DNA of 64,000 nucleotides. It comes from Beijerinckia indica subsp. indica ATCC 9039. Lineage in GTDB: Bacteria > Pseudomonadota > Alphaproteobacteria > Rhizobiales > Beijerinckiaceae. The stretch spans positions 1,617,501 to 1,681,500 of the forward strand of contig NC_010581.1 in NCBI RefSeq assembly GCF_000019845.1. The letters run 5' to 3'. Both the position numbers and the translations under genes were made by a program. Position 1 is the stretch's first letter; each line of letters opens with the position of its first letter. Shown here piece after piece: positions 56,976 through 64,000 of the stretch. Below the pieces are notes generated by a model. The model worked only from the letters and a program-made list of their open reading frames with translations. It did no database searches and was not told the origin of the DNA.

Positions 56976-57400
56976 TCAAAGACCGAGATCGGACAATCCC
57001 GGATGATCATCGGGCCGCCGTCCGAGCGGCCAGTGGAATTTGCGATCGCTCACGGCGATCGGCAAATCGTTGATGTACGCGAAGCGTCGCTGCATCAGGC
57101 CGGCTTCATCATATTCCCAATTCTCGTTGCCGTAGGACCGGAACCAGTTGCCGCTGTCGTCATGCCATTCATAGGCATAGCGGACCGCGATCCGGTTGCC
57201 ATCGGAGGTCCATAATTCCTTGATCAGCCGGTAGTCGAGTTCCTTCGCCCATTTGCGCGTGAGGAATGCGACGATTTCAGCCCTGCCCGCGATAAATTCG
57301 GCCCGATTCCGCCAGCGGCTGTCGGGTGTAAGCCGTCTTCGGCAAGACGGACCTTCTGCTGTGCGGTTTCGAGCGTGAACGGTGGAGCGAGAACAGACAT
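56976..57400 (-). pseudogene. frameshifted DUF1348 (NTF2-like) gene
   Basis: From ATG 57400 (ribosome site AAAGG) the frame reads [22 protein letters not shown], then about 12 codons expected from the intact paralogue at 63.4 kb are missing and the frame shifts. The remaining protein continues in another frame as [20 protein letters not shown] ... [17 protein letters not shown] ... HPGLSDLGL to TGA at 56978-56976. The internal deletion makes it non-functional as annotated. Neighbours are SDR genes on the same strand. Confidence 0.8.
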
Positions 57401-57529
57401 TCCAAATTCCTTTCGATTTTCAGATGATTGGTAGCTTCTTTACGACAGAGGGGAGTTCGGCTGGCGCAATTGCCGCAATTCTTCGAAGGCGAGCGCACTG
57501 GAGGGTGCGGACGACCGCCCGGATTGCCT

Positions 57530-58363
57530 TCAGGACTGCGGGAAGTCAGTCGAGATCGAGACGTGTCGCCATTGGGTGAGGATGCTGGCGTCAGATGCGT
57601 GCTTGGCCTCTATGGCGGCGACGGTGTCGCTGCCGAGCGGCAGGCGCACGGGCGGGTTGGGCGCTTCGACGAACTCGACGATCACCCGCGCCAGCCGGTC
57701 CGGGTCGCCGGGTTGGGCGTGGTTGAGATCCGCAGCGCGCGTCCTTACAGCGCCCGCCGTATCGGCATAGTCAGCGATCGGGTGCGCACTGACGGAAAGC
57801 GAGCTGGAGTCGAGGAAATCGGTCCGGAAATACCCTGGCTCGATCACTGTGACATGAATACCCAGCGGGGCAAGTTCGGCACGAAGGGATTCCGAGAGGC
57901 CTTCCACGGCGAATTTGGTCGAGCTGTAGATGCCGAAGCCCGGTCCAGCCCGATAACCGCCAATCGAAGAGATATTCAGGATGCGTCCCGAGCGGACTGC
58001 CCGCATATGTGGCAGCACCGCGCGCGTGACGGCAAGCAGGCCGAACACGTTTGTTCGATAGAGCCTCTCGACGTCTTCAGCGGTCGCTTCCTCGACCGCG
58101 CCCAGCAGGCCGAAGCCGGCATTGTTGAGCAGCACGTCGATCTGTCCGAAGCGCTGGATCGCCGACTGCGCAGCAACCTTGGCCTGTCCCTCGTCGGTAA
58201 CGTCAAGCGCGACGGCGAGCAGGTTGGGATGATCGCCCAGGCGCTCCGTGATGCTCTTTGGATTGCGCGCCGTCGCGACGACGTTGTCACCCTGTGCGAG
58301 GGCCAGTTCGGCAATGCGCGCACCAAAGCCACGCGATGCACCCGTGATGAACCAGGTTTTCAT
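57530..58363 (-). CDS. SDR-family oxidoreductase
   Basis: The 277-residue classical short-chain dehydrogenase begins KTWFITGASRGFGARIAELAL. It has LLNNAGFG, ISSIGG with the catalytic Ser, and YSSTKFAVEGLSE with Tyr-x3-Lys. RNP after the second strand suggests NADPH use. Followed by the broken DUF1348 gene and preceded by the SnoaL-like gene by 17 bp, so likely in an operon. Confidence 0.9.
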   Translation of the reverse strand: MKTWFITGASRGFGARIAELALAQGDNVVATARNPKSITERLGDHPNLLAVALDVTDEGQAKVAAQSAIQRFGQIDVLLNNAGFGLLGAVEEATAEDVERLYRTNVFGLLAVTRAVLPHMRAVRSGRILNISSIGGYRAGPGFGIYSSTKFAVEGLSESLRAELAPLGIHVTVIEPGYFRTDFLDSSSLSVSAHPIADYADTAGAVRTRAADLNHAQPGDPDRLARVIVEFVEAPNPPVRLPLGSDTVAAIEAKHASDASILTQWRHVSISTDFPQS

Positions 58364-58380
58364 GGATCGTTCCTTTCCTG

Positions 58381-58908
58381 TCAGTTTGCCGGCGCCGGTG
58401 CGACGCGAGCCCAGAGGTCGTTGAATTCGATGGCGTCGAAAAAGGCCGATGCCCTGATGATCTGGCCGTTTCGCATGTCGAGGAACCAGGCGTAGGTGTT
58501 GGCGTAAGGTTGGCCGTCGCGTGCGGTGCCGCGGGCGTCGAAGAAGACGACTACCGTATCGCCATCGGCATAGAGGCTGCGGACCGTGGGCTTCAGCGGC
58601 GCCTGCATCCGCGCGTTGAACGGGCGGATCACCTCGCGCATGAAAGCTTCCTTGGTGGGATAGGTCCTCGATGCGACCGAATATCCCTCAATCGTCCAGC
58701 GCGCGTCGTCGGCGAGAAGGTCGTAGGGGCTGCCGGTTCCGCCGCGCCAGGCGTCGAAACTTTGCTGGACCGCAGCCTTGTTCCGTATCCCGGTATCGAA
58801 GGAGGCTCGGGCTTCGGGCTGGATCGCAACCAGCGCCACTGTGGTCGCGGCAACGCCCAGCGCGGCATTGTAGATGTCGCGCGTGCGGGTCTTGAGCGTG
58901 GGAAGCAT
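58381..58908 (-). CDS. SnoaL/NTF2-like exported protein
   Basis: The 175-residue protein has a weak signal peptide (YNAALGVAATTVALVAIQPEARA) and an NTF2/SnoaL-like domain from about residue 42 (NKAAVQQSFDAWRGGTGSPYDLLADDARWTIEGYSVASRTYPTKEAFMREV) to AFFDAIEFNDLWARV. Family members act as small isomerases or hydrolases or as binding proteins; no catalytic assignment is possible. It lies between two SDR genes on the same strand. Confidence 0.75.
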   Translation of the reverse strand: MLPTLKTRTRDIYNAALGVAATTVALVAIQPEARASFDTGIRNKAAVQQSFDAWRGGTGSPYDLLADDARWTIEGYSVASRTYPTKEAFMREVIRPFNARMQAPLKPTVRSLYADGDTVVVFFDARGTARDGQPYANTYAWFLDMRNGQIIRASAFFDAIEFNDLWARVAPAPAN

Positions 58909-58952
58909 GGCGAATTCCTTTCGATGGAGGTGCGCCCGTCGCGGAGGCCGGT

Positions 58953-59768
58953 TCAGATCCGGTTTTCCCAGGCGGCGAGCTGATGATCCTTCAGCATGTC
59001 CTCGATCACCTTGGGAACGACGTTGCGGAACTTGCCTTCATCGGCCGGAACGATCTCGATCATGCGATCGATCATTTCCTTCGGGTCCATCTTGCCTTCG
59101 GGGGTGGCGAAGAAGTCGTCGAAACCCTTGCGCAGGTCGGCGCGCTTGGTAAAGTTCACGTTGTCGTCGAGCCAGCGGAACGGATTGTCCGCCATGGTCT
59201 CGTTGTAGCCGGTGTAGTAGGCGCCCGGATTGATCGTCTGGATCTTGATGCCATAGGCTGCCAGTTCCTGCTGGAGCGCTTCGGCGATCGATTCCAGCGC
59301 ATGTTTGGTCGAGACATAGGTGCCCCAGTTCGCCGGAGTGAACAGGCCGCCCATCGAGGAGGTGAAGACCACCTTCTTGCCCTCGGCCTTGCCTTCGCGA
59401 ACCCAGCGCTGGACGACGCCCTGCGTCAGTTGCAGCGGGAGGAAGACGTTCACCTCGAAATTCTTCCGCACGAGATCGACCGGGATTTCCCAGACCGGAC
59501 CGGCTTCGCCCATGCCGGCATTGTTCCAGAGGATATCGAAGTCCCAGGACAGCGCCTGGCGGATATCATACTGGTCGGTGAGGTCGAGCCGGGCGACCTT
59601 GACGCGATCGCTAAGGCCCAGCGCTTCGACTTCCTCGCGTAACGGCGTCACCTGCGAGGCGACATGGACAGTGGCGATGATGTTGTGGCCGTTCTTGGCC
59701 ATGCCGATGGCGGCGCCCTTGCCGAAGCCCGAGCCAGCGCCGGTGATGAGGATGGTCTTGGTTGTCAT
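58953..59768 (-). CDS. SDR-family oxidoreductase
   Basis: The 271-residue protein starts TKTILITGAGSGFGKGAAIGM (GxxxGxG), with LWNNAGMGEAG, TSSMGG and YVSTKHALESIAE supplying the Ser-Tyr-Lys set. It differs from the neighbour at 57.5 kb enough to be an independent paralogue. Start ATG 59768. It is downstream of the HbpS-like gene and upstream of the SnoaL-like gene on the same strand. Confidence 0.9.
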   Translation of the reverse strand: MTTKTILITGAGSGFGKGAAIGMAKNGHNIIATVHVASQVTPLREEVEALGLSDRVKVARLDLTDQYDIRQALSWDFDILWNNAGMGEAGPVWEIPVDLVRKNFEVNVFLPLQLTQGVVQRWVREGKAEGKKVVFTSSMGGLFTPANWGTYVSTKHALESIAEALQQELAAYGIKIQTINPGAYYTGYNETMADNPFRWLDDNVNFTKRADLRKGFDDFFATPEGKMDPKEMIDRMIEIVPADEGKFRNVVPKVIEDMLKDHQLAAWENRI

Positions 59769-59825
59769 GGTATATTCCTTTCAAATTCAATCGGGTTGAT
59801 GGTTGGGTGTTGGGTCGTTTGTCGT

Positions 59826-60227
59826 TCAGTTGCCGAGTGCCGCGACGGCGGCTTCGGCGATGTCGAGATCCTGGGCGACTGCGCCGCCGGACACGCCGAC
59901 TGCGCCGATCAGGGAACCACCGGCGTCGATGAGGGGGAGCCCCCTGGCGAAGACGACCAGGCCGCCATTGGTCTGTTCGAGACCGGGCGAAGTGCCGCCG
60001 GGTTTGCAGAACTCGCCGATCGCCTCGGTGCGCTTGCCAAACAGGGCAGCCGTCCGGGCCTTGCCCAGAGTGATGTCGATGGAGCCCAGAAGGACGCCAT
60101 CCATCCGGGCGAAGGCCTTTAGGCTCGTACCGGCGTCCAGAACGGCGATGTTGGCCGGAACGCCGATGCCATGGGCCCGCGCCTCCCCGGCGGCGATGAT
60201 CTTGCGGGCTATGTCAATGGTAAGCAT
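59826..60227 (-). CDS. GlcG/HbpS-family heme-binding-like protein
   Basis: The 133-residue protein matches GlcG/HbpS (DUF336): LTIDIARKIIAAGEARA, VAVLDAG-like IAVLDAGTSLKAFARMDGVLLGSIDITLGKARTAA, and GGLPL-type ARGLPLIDAGGSLIGAVGVSGG at the end. ATG 60227 follows CAGGAGA. Family members bind heme or corrinoids or help oxidoreductases. It leads a minus-strand gene run that ends with SDR genes. Confidence 0.85.
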   Translation of the reverse strand: MLTIDIARKIIAAGEARAHGIGVPANIAVLDAGTSLKAFARMDGVLLGSIDITLGKARTAALFGKRTEAIGEFCKPGGTSPGLEQTNGGLVVFARGLPLIDAGGSLIGAVGVSGGAVAQDLDIAEAAVAALGN

Positions 60228-60388
60228 TTGCGATCTCCTGCCTTTCGAAGGCCGGGAGGGTGGGTGTTCCCTTCCGATGAGGCAGGTGTACGCCGCGGGC
60301 ATGCGGAGGTATTTCCACATCCTGCGGAGCGGTGCGCAGATCTTGCGCTGTTGCCGATTCTGCTAAATTCGGGGATTGGTCGTCCGCG

Positions 60389-61267
60389 TTAGCGGATATG
60401 CAGATCGCGATACTGGCCCGGCGTCAGGCCGGTCGCCTTGCGAAACACACGAATGAAGTTGGCCTGAGAACCGAAGCCGGTATCGAGCGCGATTTCGATC
60501 AGGGACGAATGTCTGAGTGCCAGCTTGTCACGGGCAGCCTGGACGCGGCGGTCGGTGACGTAACGATGCGGCGACAAGCCGGTCGCGTCCTTGAACAACC
60601 GGGAAAAGTGGAACGGACTGAGGCAGGCCTCGGCCGCCAGATCGTCGAGCGCGATATCCGTCGCGAGACGCGCCTCGATGAAATCGAGCACGCGTTTCAG
60701 TCGCCTGGGATCGAGGGAGGGGGCTCTGGCCGTCGAACGCCATTGCTGGACGCCGTAGCTGCCGAGCAGATGCCCCGCCAACACCGCCTGCATGCCATCG
60801 ACAATGAGACGATCGGTCGGCTGCGAGGGACGATCGAGCAGGCTGCGAAAGGTCAATCCGATCTGAAGCAGCATCGGATCGGAAAGCCCTCCCGCATAGG
60901 CGATCTGCGCCTTGGCCGGATCGATGTCATAATCCGCCAGGGCGCTATGGTCGATGAGCGTGGCGGGCAGGAACAGGTGCAGGCATTCCATCGAGCCGAA
61001 AAGTTCGATCCGGCTTTCCTGTGTTCCGGACGGAACGATCCAGCTCATGCCAGGCCGTCCAAGCGTGTCCTGTGTCTCGCCATTGCCGGTGCGGCTCACG
61101 CCCGCGCGCCCGGCGAGCATCAGGACGATTTCCGTGCATTCCGTGGGGAGAGCCGTCTGGGCGCCTGCTTCGAGATGCCGGCGCTCGATACGCAGAGATG
61201 ACCATTCGGCTTGATCCAGCCGCTCGCTCAAATGATATTTGCGGTCTCCGTAAGTCGCCAGAGTCAT
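60389..61267 (-). CDS. AraC-family transcriptional regulator
   Basis: The 292-residue protein has a cupin-like N-terminal half and a double helix-turn-helix AraC domain at about residues 190-288 (LDFIEARLATDIALDDLAAEACLSPFHFSRLFKDATGLSPHRYVTDRRVQAARDKL and IALDTGFGSQANFIRVFRKATGLTPGQYR). It lies 161 bp upstream of the HbpS-like gene on the same strand and may control that gene run. Confidence 0.9.
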   Translation of the reverse strand: MTLATYGDRKYHLSERLDQAEWSSLRIERRHLEAGAQTALPTECTEIVLMLAGRAGVSRTGNGETQDTLGRPGMSWIVPSGTQESRIELFGSMECLHLFLPATLIDHSALADYDIDPAKAQIAYAGGLSDPMLLQIGLTFRSLLDRPSQPTDRLIVDGMQAVLAGHLLGSYGVQQWRSTARAPSLDPRRLKRVLDFIEARLATDIALDDLAAEACLSPFHFSRLFKDATGLSPHRYVTDRRVQAARDKLALRHSSLIEIALDTGFGSQANFIRVFRKATGLTPGQYRDLHIR

Positions 61268-61681
61268 GCAGATCCTCGCGAAATGTAATTTAAACGCCTC
61301 CCTTCGAGGGTCGACAGGATGAGAAGATCGTGATCGGGCAAGCCGACAATTCTGGCGTTCAGTAGAAGATGAACGAATGCCGGGTTTCTGGCAAGCGACA
61401 GGCGTTCCCAGTCATGATTGCGCGCGAAGCGGATATGCGCCACCAAACATCCGATATGACCACCGATATCTACGCAACTACCGCCGAAAGCCGCCTTTGC
61501 CGTACCGGATAAGATATACGTCGATTTATCATAGGCTTACGACAATCTCGTAGTGCTCATCTTCGTCGGGCGTTGCCCGCCCGCCCCGCCGATTGCCCTC
61601 TATGGCTCGATATTCCCGCCGATTACCGCATGACACCATGCGGTATAGAGACCGCCGATTCATGAGCGGTAGCACCCCGCA
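61268..61681. other. intergenic segment with repeat copy 5
   Basis: These 414 bases hold no intact gene. The first half shows nothing recognisable; the second half carries repeat copy 5. Confidence 0.4.
61548..61680 (-). repeat. repeated C-terminal coding remnant, copy 5
   Basis: On the minus strand one frame reads GNRREYRAIEGNRRGGRATPDEDEHY... (matching copies 2 and 4), the other IPHGVMR, stop, SAG (matching copies 1 and 4). The two frames together cover the protein segment seen unbroken in copy 1, so this copy is frameshifted. Bases 61,590-61,680 are highly similar to copy 4. Confidence 0.6.
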
Positions 61682-62622
61682 CTAAGCGCAGACCCGACGG
61701 ATTGCCTGTGGCGGCTGGCCGAAATGGCGGACGAACGCCCGGCGCATGCGTTCCGGATCACAAAATCCCGTCGATGCCGCAATCTTCTCGATCGGCTCGC
61801 GAGAGTTTTCCACGCGTTCACGCGCGGCCTCCAGCCTGAGCCGTTCCACTGCCTTGGCCGGGCTGATGCCGACCACGCGCACGAAGGCGCGGGAAAAATT
61901 GCGCGGGCTCATAGCCATGTGCTCGGCAAGCTGCTCAACGGTCAGCCGTTCGGAAAGATGGGAGCGCATCCAGTCGAACAGCGGGGAGAAGGTGGTGGCA
62001 TCACCGCCCAATTCCGCAAGGGCGGAAAATTGCGACTGGCCGCCCGGTCGGCGATAATAGACTACCATCTCCTGCGCGACACGACGTGCGACCGGCTCGC
62101 CCAGATCCTCTGCGATCAACGCCAACGCCAGATCGATTCCCGCGCTGATCCCGGCCGATGTCCAGATCGCGCCATCGCAGATATGGACACGGTCGGCTTC
62201 GACGCGCACCGCGGGAAAGAGCCGCTGCAGTTGTTCCGCCGGCGCCAGTGGGTCGTCGCCCGTCTTCTGTCGAGCAGCCCCGCAGAAGCCAGCAGGAATG
62301 CGCCCGAACAGACGCTGCACAGCCGTCGCGTGTCCTTGGCGCACGCGCGAAGATACTCGGCGCTGGCATGGTGCATCATCGCGCTGCGGCTGCCATCGCC
62401 GCCCACCACGATCAGCGTGTCCAAAGGCGCCGCGCCGCCGGCCTTGACGCTGTCGATCGCGAGGCCTGACGAACTGCGGATCGCACCACCCTGTATGGAG
62501 ATGACCGTGAACCGATAGGAACCAGGCACCATCTTTTCAGCGATCTCGAAGGCGGTGGTCGGACCGGCGGCGTCGAGGATTTGAAAATCCTCATAAAGAA
62601 AGAGGGCGACCTTTTTCGGCAT
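61682..62622 (-). pseudogene. frameshifted GlxA-family transcriptional regulator
   Basis: The N-terminal DJ-1/PfpI-like domain (MPKKVALFLYEDFQILDAAG, VCSGAFLLASAGLLDRRRATTHW) and the C-terminal AraC domain (LSERLTVEQLAEHMAMSPRNFSRAFVRVVGISPAKAVERL, GFCDPERMRRAFVRHFGQ) are in different frames. One added base near 62,240 (CGCCGG-CGG) would join them as THWRRAEQLQRLFPAVRVEADRVHI. So it is a single-base-deletion pseudogene or a sequencing error. It is divergent from an intact DJ-1 gene. Confidence 0.85.
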
Positions 62623-62701
62623 TGGCAGAAAATGAGGGATCACTGTCATTCAGTCAAGCGATGCGTTCGGGCATGTTGGCGCCAGTAACACGGAGCATTC
62701 C

Positions 62702-63400
62702 ATGAACGAACAGCCGTTTCGTATCGTCTTCGCCATCTATCCGGGCATGACCCAGCTCGACTTCACCGGGCCCCAACAGTTTCTCTCGCGTCTGCCGGGC
62801 AGTGAGGTGATCGTCGCCAGCCTCGCTGGCGGTGACGTGGCGAGCGAAGGATTGATCTTTGCTGGAACGAAGCGGTTGGCGGATGTCGCCGCCTGCGAGC
62901 TGATCTGCGTTCCTGGCGGCGTCAATGCGACAACCGTGGCGCTGGACTCGACCTTTATCGACGAGGTCAGACGGCTGGGACTGGGCGCGCGCTATGTCAC
63001 TTCGGTCTGCACCGGCTCGCTGATCCTCGGCGCGGCCGGTCTGCTGGTGGGCCGGCGCGCGGCATGTCATTGGGCATGGCGGCAACTGTTGCCGCTGTTC
63101 GGCGCGACCGCCGATGAGGGGCGCGTGGTGCGTGACGGGAACGTCATCACCGGCGGCGGGGTGACGGCAGGCATCGATTTCGCGCTGACCGTGCTGGCCG
63201 AGATCGGCGGCGCGGAACTTGGGCAGAGCATCCAGCTCGGTCTCGAATACGCGCCGGCGCCGCCGTTCCAGGCAGGACGTCCGGAGACCGCACCGGCGCC
63301 GATCCTGGCGGCCTATCGGGAACGGATGGCCGGAATCCTTGCGCGCCGTGAGGCGGAAGCCCGCGAGGCCGCCGACCGCCTCGCCATTGGGAGGCAATGA
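62702..63400 (+). CDS. DJ-1/PfpI family protein, isonitrile hydratase-like
   Basis: The 232-residue protein resembles isonitrile hydratase: [28 protein letters not shown] at the start, nucleophile Cys in [25 protein letters not shown], and a [12 protein letters not shown] segment near residue 155. Isonitrile hydratase hydrates isonitriles to N-formamides, but specificity is unproven here. No AraC domain is fused. The DUF1348 gene begins 1 bp after its stop. Confidence 0.82.
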   Translation: MNEQPFRIVFAIYPGMTQLDFTGPQQFLSRLPGSEVIVASLAGGDVASEGLIFAGTKRLADVAACELICVPGGVNATTVALDSTFIDEVRRLGLGARYVTSVCTGSLILGAAGLLVGRRAACHWAWRQLLPLFGATADEGRVVRDGNVITGGGVTAGIDFALTVLAEIGGAELGQSIQLGLEYAPAPPFQAGRPETAPAPILAAYRERMAGILARREAEAREAADRLAIGRQ

Positions 63401-63401
63401 C

Positions 63402-63869
63402 ATGACCAGCCGCCTACCACTACCGCCCTTCGACACTGCCAGTGCCGCCGCCAAGGTGCGCCTGGCCGAAGATGCCTGGAATGGGCGCGATCCAGAGCGC
63501 GTCGCGCTTGCCTATACGCCCGACAGCCGTTGGCGGAACCGGTCCGAATTTCTGACTGGCCGCGATGCGATCATCGATTTCCTCCAGCGCAAATGGACGC
63601 GCGAGGAGGATTATCGCCTCATCAAGGAATTGTGGACGTTCGGTGGTAATCGCATCGCGGTTCGCTTCGCTTACGAATGGCACGACGATGCAGGCCGGTG
63701 GTTCCGCTCCTATGGTAACGAGAACTGGGAATTTGATGCCGCCGGCCTCATGCGGCTTCGGATCGCGAGCATCAACGATCTGCCCATTGCATCGACGGAA
63801 CGGCTGTTCCATTGGCCATCGGGCGTCCGGCCGTCTAACCATCCGGGGCTGAGCGATTTCGGCCTGTGA
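63402..63869 (+). CDS. DUF1348 (NTF2-like) protein, intact copy
   Basis: The 155-residue protein is a complete DUF1348 member: [72 protein letters not shown] and the end [16 protein letters not shown]. The family has a nuclear-transport-factor-2-like fold and unknown function. ATG 63402 follows GGGAGG and overlaps the end of the DJ-1 gene's region, implying an operon. A frameshifted paralogue is at 57.0-57.4 kb. Confidence 0.88.
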   Translation: MTSRLPLPPFDTASAAAKVRLAEDAWNGRDPERVALAYTPDSRWRNRSEFLTGRDAIIDFLQRKWTREEDYRLIKELWTFGGNRIAVRFAYEWHDDAGRWFRSYGNENWEFDAAGLMRLRIASINDLPIASTERLFHWPSGVRPSNHPGLSDFGL

Positions 63870-64000
63870 AACGTCGATGGATCGCAGAAGGTCATGTTTT
63901 GCGAGAGGTCAGCAACAAGCACGTCGCCTAAATCCGCCTATCGCCGCAAAGCCTGCCGTCCTCATTTCCCGGTCATCCTGTCGGCGTCACTGATAGCGCG
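63870..64000. other. right window edge, no gene seen
   Basis: The last 131 bases show no coding start or RNA gene that can be supported. Confidence 0.3.

Overview
The window looks like a chromosomal segment of an alphaproteobacterium of the order Hyphomicrobiales (Rhizobiales), most likely near Beijerinckiaceae. The support is the GC-rich coding sequence, an alphaproteobacterial direct-repeat LexA box (GAAC-N7-GAAC) before lexA, the gene neighbourhood trpDC-moaC-moeA-lexA / comEC-gltX-gltA with ppiD, tpiA, secG, pyrG and eno, and a gene that closely matches the hopanoid C-2 methylase HpnP. The species is an inference; no search was run.

Core genes form a discontinuous scaffold. From the left: a DMT-family exporter, an oxidoreductase/LysR pair, gltA and gltX (minus strand), comEC (plus), then trpC-moaC-moeA-lexA (plus). 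After an accessory block (about 15.9-32.3 kb) come hpnP, trpD, trpG, trpE and ppiD (minus), then tpiA, secG and pyrG (plus). After a second accessory block (about 45-53 kb) come a lytic transglycosylase and eno. Compared with the usual Hyphomicrobiales order, trpC-moaC-moeA-lexA looks inverted, so trpD and trpC are 22 kb apart and face away from each other.

The accessory content is modular. 16.1-19.1 kb holds a ParA-like ATPase overlapping a stand-alone RelA/SpoT-type nucleotide synthetase, followed by an AT-rich HNH endonuclease gene; this is the best candidate for an undescribed stress or defence system. 22.6-26.8 kb is a complete bufferin-type (MNIO/DUF692) RiPP operon with its own ECF sigma factor and NrsF-type anti-sigma factor, preceded by a close match to a SigF-type promoter. 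27-30 kb carries a class A beta-lactamase with altered active-site motifs, a LysR gene and a truncated oxidoreductase. 31-32.3 kb is an Xre-RES toxin-antitoxin pair lying between hpnP and a second copy of the hpnP 3' end. 50.8-52.7 kb repeats this layout: a small overlapping gene pair that resembles a toxin-carrier/immunity remnant lies between intact queF and a second copy of the queF 3' end. 56.7-63.9 kb is a cluster of short-chain dehydrogenases, SnoaL-like, HbpS-like, DJ-1 and DUF1348 proteins with AraC-type regulators.

The module joints carry recurring debris: five related copies of a C-terminal coding remnant (22.3, 26.95, 28.2, 56.7 and 61.6 kb), a tRNA-3'-end-like stretch at 56.66 kb, dispersed intergenic palindromes (36.6, 39.6, 48.0 and 50.1 kb), and broken genes (oxidoreductase at 29.9 kb, DUF4260 at 47.7 kb, DUF1348 at 57.2 kb, GlxA-type regulator at 62.2 kb). 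No rRNA, intact tRNA, CRISPR array or recognisable transposase was seen.
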